Source: Nocardioides sp. dk884 (GTDB lineage: Bacteria > Actinomycetota > Actinomycetes > Propionibacteriales > Nocardioidaceae). From it: a stretch of 64,000 nucleotides of DNA. Positions 29,606-38,408 of the stretch are shown piece after piece (within the stretch, counting starts at the first letter, position 1; every line of letters begins with the position of its first letter). Under the pieces are notes generated by a model. It worked only from the letters and a program-made list of their open reading frames with translations. It was not told the DNA's origin and ran no database searches. The stretch spans positions 868,001-932,000 of the forward strand of contig NZ_CP045649.1 of assembly GCF_009557055.1 (NCBI RefSeq), in the 5' to 3' direction. Both the position numbers and the translations under genes were made by a program.

Positions 29606-31224
29606 GCGCCCCGTCCTGCGCCCGCGACCACCGAGGGCCCGGTGGAGGTGTCCCCCCGCAGTCGCTTGAGCACCAGCTCGGCGCTGATCAGGCACATCGG
29701 CAGACCCACGCCGGGTCGGGTGGCGTAGCCGGCGTACACCAGGCCCTCCACCTTGCGCGAGACATTGGCGGCGCGGAAGAACGCGCTCTGCTTCAGGGTG
29801 TGGCCGGGGCCGAGCATTCCGCCGCTCCAGGAGTTGAGGTCGGCCGCGAAGTCGGCCGGCCCGATCGTACGGCGAACCTCGACCCGCGCGGCGAGGTCCG
29901 ACACGCCGGCCCACGCGCCGATCTCGGCGATCGCGGCGTCGACGGCCTTCTCGACCCCCGGGTCGCCGGCGCCGTCGAGGCCGCCGCGGCCGATGGCCGT
30001 GTCGGCCGGCACCGGGATCAGCACGAAGAGGTTCTCCTTGCCGGCCGGCGCCACGCTCGGGTCGGTCGCGGAGGGCCGGCAGACGTAGAGCGACGCGGGG
30101 TCCGGGACCCGTGGGGCGGAGCCGAAGATGTCGTCGAAGTTGCGCCGCCAGTCGCGGGTGAAGAACAGCGAGTGGTGGGCCAGCTCGGGCAGCTCGCCGT
30201 CCACGCCGAGCAGCGCGAGCACCCCGCCGGGCCCGGGGTCGCGGCGGCGCCACCACGACTCGGGGAAGGTCTGCAGCTCGCGCGGCAGCAGCCGGGTCTC
30301 GAGGTGGTGCAGGTCGGCCGCGCCCACGACCAGGTCGGCGTCGAGGTCGTGCCGGGCGCCGTCGCCGTCGACGTAGCGGACCCCCTGCACCCGGGCCGAG
30401 CGCCCGGTGCGGGTGGTGCGCACCGCCTCGACGGTGCAGCCGGTGCGCAGCCGGGCCCCGCGGTCGGTGGCGAGCCGGGAGATCGCGTCGATGATCGTGG
30501 TGAACCCGCCCTGCGGGTAGCGCACGCCGTCGGCGAGGTCCATCCAGCTCATCAGGTGATACATGCTCGGCGCGCGCTCGGGGGAGGTGCCGAGGAACAC
30601 CGCGGGGTAGCCGAGCACCTGGCGCAGCCGCTCGTCGTCGAAGCGGGCGCCGACGTGGGACTCCAGCGACCGGGTCAGCAGCGAGGAGAGCCGCGGTCCG
30701 TTGCGCAGCACCTCGGCGTTGAGCATCGTGGTGGGGGAGTCGAAGCTGGTGTAGAGGAAGCGCTGCACCGCCAGCTCGTAGACGTGCTGGGCGGAGTCGA
30801 GGTACGCCGACAGCGCCGCGCCGGCACCGGGCTCGACGGACTCGAAGAGCGCCTCGTTGGCCGCCCGGTCGCGGCGCAGGTCGAGCGGCTGCTCGCGGCC
30901 CTCGAAGAACACCCGGTAGCCGGGGTCGAGGGTCACCAGGTCGAGCTGCTCGGCCGTGGAGGTGCCGAGCAGCTCGAAGAAGTGGTCGAAGACCTCCGGC
31001 ATCAGGTACCACGACGGGCCGGTGTCGAAGCGGTAGCCGTCGGTCTCCCAGCGACCGGCGCGGCCGCCGACGACGTCCTGGCGCTCGAGCAGGTCGACCG
31101 ACCAGCCGTCGTGGGCCAGCAGGGCGGCGGTGGCCAGCCCGCTGATCCCGCCGCCGATGACGACGGCGGTGCCGGGCGGGGTTGCGGCGGCGGAGCCGGG
31201 ACCGCCGCGACGCGTCGCCCTCAC
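29602..31224 (-). CDS. crtI: Phytoene desaturase
   Basis: Predicted 540-residue FAD enzyme that converts phytoene to lycopene. The FAD-binding Rossmann motif VVIGGGISGLATAALLAHDG is near residue 20 and the C-terminal bacterial-desaturase signature (GMLGPGHTLKQSAFFRA, then YAGYATRPGVGLPM) is present. The GTG start at 31224 overlaps the phytoene synthase stop; longer open frames upstream are inside crtB and are not real. Membrane-associated by family. Confidence 0.92.
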   Translation of the reverse strand: MRATRRGGPGSAAATPPGTAVVIGGGISGLATAALLAHDGWSVDLLERQDVVGGRAGRWETDGYRFDTGPSWYLMPEVFDHFFELLGTSTAEQLDLVTLDPGYRVFFEGREQPLDLRRDRAANEALFESVEPGAGAALSAYLDSAQHVYELAVQRFLYTSFDSPTTMLNAEVLRNGPRLSSLLTRSLESHVGARFDDERLRQVLGYPAVFLGTSPERAPSMYHLMSWMDLADGVRYPQGGFTTIIDAISRLATDRGARLRTGCTVEAVRTTRTGRSARVQGVRYVDGDGARHDLDADLVVGAADLHHLETRLLPRELQTFPESWWRRRDPGPGGVLALLGVDGELPELAHHSLFFTRDWRRNFDDIFGSAPRVPDPASLYVCRPSATDPSVAPAGKENLFVLIPVPADTAIGRGGLDGAGDPGVEKAVDAAIAEIGAWAGVSDLAARVEVRRTIGPADFAADLNSWSGGMLGPGHTLKQSAFFRAANVSRKVEGLVYAGYATRPGVGLPMCLISAELVLKRLRGDTSTGPSVVAGAGRGA

Positions 31225-32120
31225 CGGCGCCCCGCAGCAGGCAGCGGGCCGCGATGCGGGCCTTGGCCCCCGGGGACGCGCACCCGGCGGGAGCGGATCT
31301 CGCTGGCCGGCGTACGCCGCAGCCGGGCGGCCAGCTCGGCGAAGAGCCCGTGCGCGACCAGCACCGCCCGCCGGCTGCTGGGCGGCAGCGCGGGGATCAC
31401 CGCCGCGGCCGCCGCGAGGTCGGCGTCGATGTCGTCGAGGAGCCGGTCGCGGGTGGCGTCGTCGAGGCGTGCGGGGTCCACCCCGGGGAAGTAGCTGCGC
31501 CCGAGCAGCCCGTCGTCGGTGGCCAGGTCGCGCAGGAAGTTGACCTTCTGGAACGCCGCACCGAGGCGCTGGGCGCCGCCGGCAAGCGCGTCGTACGCCG
31601 TGTCGGGCTCGGGCTCGTCGGCGAGGAACGCGCGCAGGCACATCAGGCCGATCACCTCCGCGGAGCCGTAGACGTAGCGCTCGAAGCTCTCCTGGTCGTG
31701 CTCGGCGCGGAACAGGTCGGTGCGCATCGAGGCGAAGAACGGGTCGATGAGGTCGTGGCCGATGCCGCACCGCCGGGCGGTGCGGGCGAAGGCGTGCACG
31801 ATGAGGTTGCTGCTGTGCCCGCGCACCAGCGCGACGCGGACCTCCGCCTCCAGCTCGTCGAGGACGTGGGCCTGCTGGGCGCGGGTGGTGTCGGGGCGCG
31901 GGGCATCGACGACCTCGTCGGCGACGCGGACCAGGGCATAGACGTTGCGCACCCGGGTGCGGACCGGCTCGGCGAGCAGCCGGCTGGCCAGGCCGAAGGA
32001 GCTGGAGTAGCGCTCGATCACCAGCGCCGCACTGGCCTCGGCGACCTGGTCGTAGAGCAGGTGGGGGCCGTCCGGTGCCGGCTCGCCGCTCGGCTCCGGG
32101 CGGGGCTGGACGGCGCTCAT
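31221..32120 (-). CDS. crtB: Phytoene synthase
   Basis: Predicted 299-residue squalene/phytoene synthase that condenses two geranylgeranyl diphosphates. SSSFGLASRLL, VRVADEVVDAP (first Asp-rich region) and KVNFLRDLATDDGLLGRSYFPG (second) are in place. An ATG start overlaps the crtE stop. The extreme C-terminus is Arg/Gly-rich and basic. Confidence 0.92.
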   Translation of the reverse strand: MSAVQPRPEPSGEPAPDGPHLLYDQVAEASAALVIERYSSSFGLASRLLAEPVRTRVRNVYALVRVADEVVDAPRPDTTRAQQAHVLDELEAEVRVALVRGHSSNLIVHAFARTARRCGIGHDLIDPFFASMRTDLFRAEHDQESFERYVYGSAEVIGLMCLRAFLADEPEPDTAYDALAGGAQRLGAAFQKVNFLRDLATDDGLLGRSYFPGVDPARLDDATRDRLLDDIDADLAAAAAVIPALPPSSRRAVLVAHGLFAELAARLRRTPASEIRSRRVRVPGGQGPHRGPLPAAGRR

Positions 32121-33154
32121 GCGGTGCCCCGGCGGATCCGGTCGGCCAGGTCGCCCACCCAGACCAGCAGGTCCGGCGGCACCTCCAGGCCGGCGGCGCA
32201 GGTGACGGCGGCCTCGACGTGCGCGGCGACCAGGTCGGTGACGAACGCCCGCGAGCCGCCCCGCTCGAGGGCGTCGCGCACCCGCGCCGCGTCGTGGGGG
32301 CTCAGCGCGGGGTCGCCGAGGTGGCGCTGCACCTGCGGCCAGGCGGTGGTGGAGCGGGCGTGGACGACCAGCGGGGTCCGCTTGCCCTCGCGCAGGTCGC
32401 CGAGGTTGCTCTTGCCGGTCTGGGTGGGGTCGCCGAAGACCCCGAGCAGGTCGTCGAGGAGCTGGAAGGCGATGCCGAGTCGACGACCGACCTCGCCCAG
32501 GCCCTCGACGACGGCCGGGGCCGCACCGGCCAGCACGGCGCCGGCCTGCATCGGCAGCTGGAAGGAGTAGGCGGCCGTCTTGTGCTCGGCGACCGCGAGG
32601 ACCTCCGCGAGGGACGGCTCGGCCAGGCCCAGGGAGTGGCGTACGTCGGCGAGCTCACCGGCGGCGGAGACCCGGATCGCGTGGTCGAGCAGGTCCAGCA
32701 GCCGGCGCACGGTGGCGGGGTCGACCGGGGCGGTGGCCACGGCGCGCAGCGCCCCGGACAGGGCCAGGTCGCCGGTCAGCACGGCTCCGGCCAGGGCGTA
32801 CGTCGCGGCCGCCTCGGGGGCGGCGCCGGCAGCGGCCGCCTCGTGGCGGAACGCCCCGGGGGTGCTCGCGCGCCCGCGGCGTACGTCGTCGCCGTCGATG
32901 ACGTCGTCGTGGACCACGAACGCGGTGTGCAGCAGCTCCACGGCCTCGGCGACCTGGAGCACCGCCGGGCCGGCGCCCCCGCCGAGCAGGTCGTGCACGG
33001 CGTGGACCAGCCGGGGGCGGAAGCGCTTGCCGCCGCGGCCCGCGTCGAGCAGGGCCGTGGCCAGCAGCGCGATGTCGGCGGGCGGTTCGGCGGTCGTGGC
33101 GGGGGCGACCCGGCGCTCGAGGGTCGCGGCGCCGGCCACTCGCTTGCCGCTCAT
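32117..33154 (-). CDS. crtE: Geranylgeranyl diphosphate synthase (polyprenyl synthase family)
   Basis: Predicted 345-residue trans-isoprenyl diphosphate synthase. GGKRFRP binds the substrate diphosphate, HDDVIDGDDVRRG is the first Asp-rich motif and QLLDDLLGVFGDP the second, followed by KSNLGDLREGKRTPL. By context it supplies the C20 precursor for crtB. Start ATG at 33154; both ends overlap neighbours by four bases. Confidence 0.9.
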   Translation of the reverse strand: MSGKRVAGAATLERRVAPATTAEPPADIALLATALLDAGRGGKRFRPRLVHAVHDLLGGGAGPAVLQVAEAVELLHTAFVVHDDVIDGDDVRRGRASTPGAFRHEAAAAGAAPEAAATYALAGAVLTGDLALSGALRAVATAPVDPATVRRLLDLLDHAIRVSAAGELADVRHSLGLAEPSLAEVLAVAEHKTAAYSFQLPMQAGAVLAGAAPAVVEGLGEVGRRLGIAFQLLDDLLGVFGDPTQTGKSNLGDLREGKRTPLVVHARSTTAWPQVQRHLGDPALSPHDAARVRDALERGGSRAFVTDLVAAHVEAAVTCAAGLEVPPDLLVWVGDLADRIRRGTA

Positions 33155-33735
33155 CGCGACACCGCCGCCCAGCCGGCTGCACGGAGCCGGGGCACCTGCA
33201 GCGCCAGCCACGGGCTGAGCGCCCAGGGCGCCGCGTCGAGCGCCGCGTGCAGCTCCGCGTCGCTGATCCAGCGGGTCTCCTCGACCTCGTCGGGGTTCGG
33301 TGCCGGGGTGCCGGTGGTGCGTGCGGTCCACACCGGGCAGATCTCGTTCTCGACCAGCCCGCCGGCGTCGACGGCGCGGTAGCGGAAGTCCGGCACGACC
33401 TCCTCGAGGTCGGTGACCTCGAGCCCGAGCTCGTGCGCGGCGTAGCGGCGGATCGTGTCGGCCACCTCCTCGCCGGGGCGCTGGTGGCCGCAGAAGGAGT
33501 TCGTCCACACCCCGGGCCAGGTGCGCTTGGTGACCGCGCGACGGGTCAGCAGCAGCCGGCCGTCGTCGTCGCGGACGTAGCAGGAGAACGCCAGGTGCAA
33601 CGGGGTGTCCTCGGTGTGCACGGTGGCGCGGGGCGTGGTGCCGCAGGGGGTGCCGTCGTCGTCGACGAGCACGACGAGGTCCTCGACCGCCACGCTCAGG
33701 TCTGGGTCCGAGACCGCCTGGTTGGGTCGCTCCAC
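33151..33735 (-). CDS. idi: Isopentenyl-diphosphate delta-isomerase (type I)
   Basis: Predicted 194-residue Nudix-fold enzyme that interconverts IPP and DMAPP. The catalytic Cys is in TNSFCGHQRPGE and the catalytic Glu in VENEICPVW. HLAFSCYVRDDDGRLLLTRRA is the typical N-terminal part. It has a GTG start with AGGA eight bases upstream. As first gene of the seven-gene carotenoid operon it raises DMAPP supply; the operon promoter must lie in the spacer at 33736-33929. Confidence 0.92.
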   Translation of the reverse strand: MERPNQAVSDPDLSVAVEDLVVLVDDDGTPCGTTPRATVHTEDTPLHLAFSCYVRDDDGRLLLTRRAVTKRTWPGVWTNSFCGHQRPGEEVADTIRRYAAHELGLEVTDLEEVVPDFRYRAVDAGGLVENEICPVWTARTTGTPAPNPDEVEETRWISDAELHAALDAAPWALSPWLALQVPRLRAAGWAAVSR

Positions 33736-33929
33736 CGGCGCTTCCTCCCGCTCGTGTCACCTATGTCGCCCGGCGAGCTCCTGGCCTGCACGGGTGCTCC
33801 GGGTTCGGAGCCGTGCGGGATCTGGATTGGTCGGGTCGTGACGTGGTCTGGACAGCTGCTCCACGCCGGTCTCCCGGGGCCGTGTGACGCGAGTGACGCT
33901 ACCGGTCGCCACGCCTGTGCGCGAGGGGC

Positions 33930-34694
33930 TCAGCGGGACAGCGGACCCAGGACCGTCAGCGTCGCGCCGGCGGGGTCGGCGATCGCGCACATGCGTCCGT
34001 ACGCCGTGTCCTGCGGCGGCACCAGGACGCTGCCCCCGAGCTCGGCAGCGCGGGCGGCGGCAGCGTCGGCGTCGGGGACCTCGATGTAGACCCGCCAGCC
34101 GAGCTCCTGGTCCTCGGCGGCGGCGCCGTCCATGATCCCCACCCGGGCCTCCTGGTCCTTGCCGACGGTGGAGTAGCGGAAGTCGTCGGTGTCGCTCACG
34201 GCGTGCAGGTCCCACCCGAAGGTGTCGCGGTAGAACGCCGAGGAGTCCCCGAAGCGCGCGGTGAGCAGCTCGAACCAGGCGGGGGCCCCGGCCTCGGTGA
34301 TCGCCGAGAAGCCGGGGTGGGAGATCGGCTGCCACAGGCCGATGCCGTGACCCTGGGGGTCGGTGAGGAAGCCCATGTGGCCGGCGTCGCCGACCTGCAT
34401 CGGTCCGGCGACCGCCGTGGCGCCGTGGTCGGCCGCCCGCTCCATCGTCGCGGCGAGGTCGTCGCTGTGCAGGTAGACCGACCAGGCGGCCGGCCCCATC
34501 GAGCCCCCGGCGTTGTCCATGCACCCGGCCACCGGCAGGCCGTCGTGGAGGAACATGAAGTAGCCGGCGAACTCCTCGCTGGCCTCGCCGGCGCGCCAGC
34601 CGAACAGCTCGCCGTAGAACTCGCGGGCCTGGTCGGTGTCGGAGGTGAACAGCTCGATCCAGCTCGGCTGACCGGCGGTCGGGGTGGTGCGCAT
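33930..34694 (-). CDS. Two-domain VOC (glyoxalase-fold) protein
   Basis: Predicted 254-residue cytosolic protein with two tandem vicinal-oxygen-chelate domains, each with paired FYGELFGW / FYRDTFGWDL segments. It resembles actinobacterial CFP30B-type proteins: DPQGHGIGLWQ in the first domain and ADPAGATLTVLG at the end of the second. Enzyme activity is not assignable. A 194-base spacer separates it from idi, and it is divergent from the MFS pump. Confidence 0.75.
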   Translation of the reverse strand: MRTTPTAGQPSWIELFTSDTDQAREFYGELFGWRAGEASEEFAGYFMFLHDGLPVAGCMDNAGGSMGPAAWSVYLHSDDLAATMERAADHGATAVAGPMQVGDAGHMGFLTDPQGHGIGLWQPISHPGFSAITEAGAPAWFELLTARFGDSSAFYRDTFGWDLHAVSDTDDFRYSTVGKDQEARVGIMDGAAAEDQELGWRVYIEVPDADAAAARAAELGGSVLVPPQDTAYGRMCAIADPAGATLTVLGPLSR

Positions 34695-34834
34695 CGCGGG
34701 CTCCTCGGGGGTGGTCGGGTGGCTGCTCCTACCGACCCGCGCCGGTGCGAGAACTCATTGCCCGGCTGGGATACTTCGCCGGGCGCGCCGCGTCGGCCCG
34801 CCGAGCCGCCCTCCTCACAGCCCAGGACCTCCCG

Positions 34835-36391
34835 TTGCCCCAGACCCCGCCGACCGCCCCTGCCAGCGCGACGGCTGAGGTGTCAGCGGCCCGCCGCTGG
34901 GCCTCGCTCGCGGTGCTCTCGGCCAGCCTGCTGGTGGTCACGATGGACCTCACGATCCTCAACGTGGCGCTGCCCGACCTCGCCGCCGACCTGCGGCCCT
35001 CGGCGACCGAGCAGCTGTGGATCGTCGACGTCTACTCCCTGGCGCTGGCCGGGCTGCTGATCTCGATGAGCGCCCTGGCCGACAGGTGGGGACGCCGGCT
35101 GGTGCTGCTGACCGGCTTCGCGGTGTTCGGCGGCGCGTCCGCGGCCGTGCTGCTGGTGGACAGCCCGGCCGAGGTGATCGCCGCACGGGCACTGCTCGGC
35201 GTCGGCGGCGCGATGATCATGCCGACCACGCTGTCGCTGCTGCGCTCGGTCTTCACCGACCCGGGGGAGCGGGCGACCGCGCTCGGCGTGTGGGCGGCGG
35301 TCTCGGCGATCGGCGCCGCCGTCGGTCCGATCGTCGGCGGCGCGTTGCTCGAGCACTTCTCCTGGCACGCGGCGTTCCTGGTCAACGTGCCGCTGATGCT
35401 GGGCGCGATCCTCGCGGGAGCGCTGATCCTGCCCGAGGCCCGCGACCCGCAGCCGGGCCCGTGGGACCTGGTGGCCACGGTGCTCTCGGTCGGCGGCATG
35501 GTCGGGCTGGTCTGGGCGATCAAGCGCTTCGCCGAGGAGACCAGCCTGCTCGACCCGCTGGGCTGGGCGAGCCTGGTGCTCGCGGTCGCGCTGCTCGTCG
35601 CGTTCGTGCGGCGGTGCCTGCGCGCGGAGTCGCCGCTGTTCGACGTACGCCTGTTCGCCGGGCGCTCCTTCACCGCGGGCGTGGTCGCGGCGCTGAGCGC
35701 GATGTTCGCGATGGCGGCGCTCCTGTTGCTGCTCGCCCAGTGGCTGCAGCTGGTCGAGGGGCACGCGCCGCTCGCGGCCGGGGTGCACCTGCTGCCGATC
35801 GCCGGGGGCGGCCTGGTCGCGTCACTGCTGGCGCCCGCGCTGGCGAAGCGGATCGGCGCCCGGGTGGTGCTGTCCGGCGGGCTCGCGGTGGCCGGTCTCG
35901 GCGCGGTCGCACTGGGTGCGGTCCCCGGCGAGCTCACCTACCTCACGGCGGCGGTCGCGATGGCGCTCGCCGGTGCCGGCGCCGGGTCGCTGGCGATCGC
36001 CTCGGCGATGATCATGGCCGGCTCCCCGCCGGAGCGCGCCGGCAGCGCCGCCGCCGCGGAGGAGACCGCCTACGACCTCGGCACCGTGCTCGGCGTCGCG
36101 GTGCTCGGCAGCCTGGCCGCGGTGGTCTACCGCTCCCGCCTCGACACCGCCGACCTGCGCGCGGCCGGGCTGCCGGCCGAGCTCGAGGCGCAGGCCGAGG
36201 ACTCCCTCGGCGGCGCGGTCGCGGTCGCCGACGCCGCGGACCTTCCCGGGCTCGCGACCCGGGCCGCCGAGGCGTTCACCGAGTCGCTGGCCACGACCGG
36301 CCTGGTCGGCGGGACGCTGATGCTCGCGGCCGCGGTCGTCGTCTACCTCACCGCGCCCGCCGACCTCGACATCACCGTGCAGCAGCACTGA
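34835..36391 (+). CDS. MFS drug efflux transporter (DHA2, 14 helices)
   Basis: Predicted 518-residue membrane pump. VVTMDLTILNVALPDL is motif D1 and ADRWGRRLVLL motif A of the DHA2 family, and GPIVGGALLEHFSWHAAFLVNVP gives motif C. I favour the TTG at 34835, which has AGGA six bases upstream; an in-frame GTG at 34745 would add 30 residues but has no ribosome-binding site. Likely exports a hydrophobic drug or metabolite by proton antiport. Confidence 0.8.
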   Translation: MPQTPPTAPASATAEVSAARRWASLAVLSASLLVVTMDLTILNVALPDLAADLRPSATEQLWIVDVYSLALAGLLISMSALADRWGRRLVLLTGFAVFGGASAAVLLVDSPAEVIAARALLGVGGAMIMPTTLSLLRSVFTDPGERATALGVWAAVSAIGAAVGPIVGGALLEHFSWHAAFLVNVPLMLGAILAGALILPEARDPQPGPWDLVATVLSVGGMVGLVWAIKRFAEETSLLDPLGWASLVLAVALLVAFVRRCLRAESPLFDVRLFAGRSFTAGVVAALSAMFAMAALLLLLAQWLQLVEGHAPLAAGVHLLPIAGGGLVASLLAPALAKRIGARVVLSGGLAVAGLGAVALGAVPGELTYLTAAVAMALAGAGAGSLAIASAMIMAGSPPERAGSAAAAEETAYDLGTVLGVAVLGSLAAVVYRSRLDTADLRAAGLPAELEAQAEDSLGGAVAVADAADLPGLATRAAEAFTESLATTGLVGGTLMLAAAVVVYLTAPADLDITVQQH

Positions 36392-36400
36392 GACCGGACG

Positions 36401-37417
36401 TCAGCTCGCCTTGCGGGCCGTCGTCTTCTTGGCGCTCTTGGCCGTGCTCTTCTTGGCCGGGGCCTTCTTCTCCGTGCTCTTCGCTGCCGGCTTCTTCGCT
36501 GCCGGCTTCTTCGCTGCCGTCTTCTTGGTCGCGGTCTTCTTGGTGGTGCTCGAGGAGGTCTTCTTCGCCGTGCCGGCCTTCTTCGTGGCGGAGCGGCTCT
36601 CCTCAGCCTCGTCGGTGTCGTCGGTGTCGTCGGGGACGGCCTCGCCGCGGCCCTTCTTCGCGGCGTCGACCGAGCGCTGCAGGGCGGCCAGCAGGTCGAC
36701 GACCTCGCCGGAGGACTTGGTGGAGGTGGGCGTGCGCTGCACCTCACCGCCCTCGACCTTGGCCTTGACGACCGCCTCGACCGCCTCGGCGTAGTCGTCC
36801 TCGAACTCGGCCGGGTCGAAGTCGCCCGCGAGGGTCTCGACCAGCATGGTGGCCATCTTGACCTCGGCGGGCTTGACCTCGCCGGACTCGACGTTGAAGT
36901 CGGGGGTGCGGACCTCGTCGGGCCACATCATCGTCTGCAGCACGATCACGTCGTCGCGCACCCGCAGCACCGCCACCGACGTGCGCTGGCGCAGCGCGAC
37001 GGTCACCACGGCCATCCGGTCGGCGTCGAGCAGGGCCTGGCGCAGCAGCGCGTACGGCTTCGCGCCGGACTTCTCGGGCTCGAGGTAGTAGGACTTCTCG
37101 AACATCATCGGGTCGATCTGGTCGCTCGGCACGAACTTCTCCACCGAGATCTCCCGCGAGGAGGTCGAGGGCAGCTCGGCGAGGTCCGCGTCGTCGAGGA
37201 TGACCATCTCGCCGTCCTCGGTCTCATAGCCCTTGGCGATGTCGGCGTAGGGCACCTCCTCGCCGTCGAGGGCGCAGATCCGCTGGTAGCGGATCCGCCC
37301 GCCGTCCTTGGCGTGGACCTGCCGGAACGACACGTCGTGGGACTCCGTGGCGGCGTACAGCTTCACCGGCACGCTGACCAGGCCGAAGGAGACCGCGCCC
37401 TTCCAGATCGCTCGCAT
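36401..37417 (-). CDS. ku: Non-homologous end-joining protein Ku
   Basis: Predicted 338-residue DNA-end-binding homodimer. It begins MRAIWKGAVSFGLVSVPVKLY, the family start, and keeps the central bridge region with YYLEPEKSGAKPYALL. The last 75 residues are a Lys/Ala/Thr-rich basic tail with PAAKK repeats, longer than in the shortest Ku proteins and probably a DNA-binding extension. The ligase and polymerase genes that would work with it are at 40770-42616 on the other strand. Confidence 0.95.
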   Translation of the reverse strand: MRAIWKGAVSFGLVSVPVKLYAATESHDVSFRQVHAKDGGRIRYQRICALDGEEVPYADIAKGYETEDGEMVILDDADLAELPSTSSREISVEKFVPSDQIDPMMFEKSYYLEPEKSGAKPYALLRQALLDADRMAVVTVALRQRTSVAVLRVRDDVIVLQTMMWPDEVRTPDFNVESGEVKPAEVKMATMLVETLAGDFDPAEFEDDYAEAVEAVVKAKVEGGEVQRTPTSTKSSGEVVDLLAALQRSVDAAKKGRGEAVPDDTDDTDEAEESRSATKKAGTAKKTSSSTTKKTATKKTAAKKPAAKKPAAKSTEKKAPAKKSTAKSAKKTTARKAS

Positions 37418-37436
37418 GCGTCCTCAGTATCCGCAC

Positions 37437-38408
37437 TCAGCCCGATCGACGCATCCGCCACGCCTCGAACGCCTCGGCCGAGGTGCGCGAGGGGACGTAG
37501 CCGAACACGTCCTTGAGCCGATCGTTGGCCAGCACCGGGCGGTAGCGCAGGAACCGCGTCTGCTCCGGGCCGTACGCCGTGAGCCCGAGCCGGCTCCCGA
37601 CGGCGAGGGCGGCGCGGACCACCGACTCGGGCACGGCGAGCACCGGGCGGCCCAGTCGTGCGGCGATCTCGTCGATGCTCAGCGCGCCGTCGCCGGCGAC
37701 GTTGAAGATGCCGGTGACCGGGCCGGTGACGGCCCGCTCGATGATCGCGACGACGTCGGTGTCCCAGATGAAGACGAAGGGGGAGTCCGCGCCGCGGATC
37801 TTCAGCAGCCGCCGCTTCTCGAACAGTGCGGTGATCTGGTTGTCGACGCGCTCGCCGAGGATGGTGCCGATGCGCAGCACCACCTGCTCCAGCTCGGGGT
37901 GGGTCGCGCGCAGCTCGGCGAGCATCTCCTCGACCTGGCGCTTGTGGTCGCTGTAGGCGAACTCCACGTTGCCGCGCACCGGGTCGTCCTCGGTCACCCA
38001 GCCGCCGTGGGCCGCGCCGTTGTCGGGGTGGTAGCCGTATGCCGCGCCGCTGGAGGAGACCACGACGCGGCGTACTCCCGCGGCGAGGCAGGCGTCGAGC
38101 ACGTGACGGGTGCCGTCGACGTCGACGGCCCGCTCCCGCTCGCGCGAGGAGTCCTTGCCCGGGGTGACGATCGAGGCGAGGTGCACCACGACGTCCGGGG
38201 AGGCCTCCTTGACGCCGGTGAGCACGCCGGCCCGGTCGGTGACGTCGAGGACCACGTGGTCGACCCCGGGGACCGGTGTGGCCGGCGCCCGCAGGTCGGC
38301 GCTGGTGACCCGGTGCCCGGCCTCGGCCAGGCCGCGCACGACCGAGGAGCCGAGGAAGCCGCTGCCGCCGGTGACCAGCACGGCGAGAGGGGTGGTCGGG
38401 GTGCTCAT
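37437..38408 (-). CDS. NAD-dependent epimerase/dehydratase (extended SDR)
   Basis: Predicted 323-residue Rossmann protein. VLVTGGSGFLGSSVVRGLAE binds NAD(P), and YSDHKRQVEEML holds the active-site lysine with a serine pair in VSSSGAAYG. ATG start inside an ATGA overlap with the BASS-transporter gene, so it is the third gene of an operon with the flavin monooxygenase. Its substrate is probably linked to what that operon handles and not to nucleotide sugars, but this is unproven. Confidence 0.75.
   Translation of the reverse strand: MSTPTTPLAVLVTGGSGFLGSSVVRGLAEAGHRVTSADLRAPATPVPGVDHVVLDVTDRAGVLTGVKEASPDVVVHLASIVTPGKDSSRERERAVDVDGTRHVLDACLAAGVRRVVVSSSGAAYGYHPDNGAAHGGWVTEDDPVRGNVEFAYSDHKRQVEEMLAELRATHPELEQVVLRIGTILGERVDNQITALFEKRRLLKIRGADSPFVFIWDTDVVAIIERAVTGPVTGIFNVAGDGALSIDEIAARLGRPVLAVPESVVRAALAVGSRLGLTAYGPEQTRFLRYRPVLANDRLKDVFGYVPSRTSAEAFEAWRMRRSG

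Noticed and set aside
29800-31494. Long plus-strand open frames across the carotenoid operon
   Set aside because: They mirror crtI and crtB on the opposite strand and are low-complexity in content, as is common in GC-rich DNA.
36480-36530. CRISPR-like or minisatellite repeat in ku
   Set aside because: The repeats encode the PAAKK tail of Ku and keep the frame.
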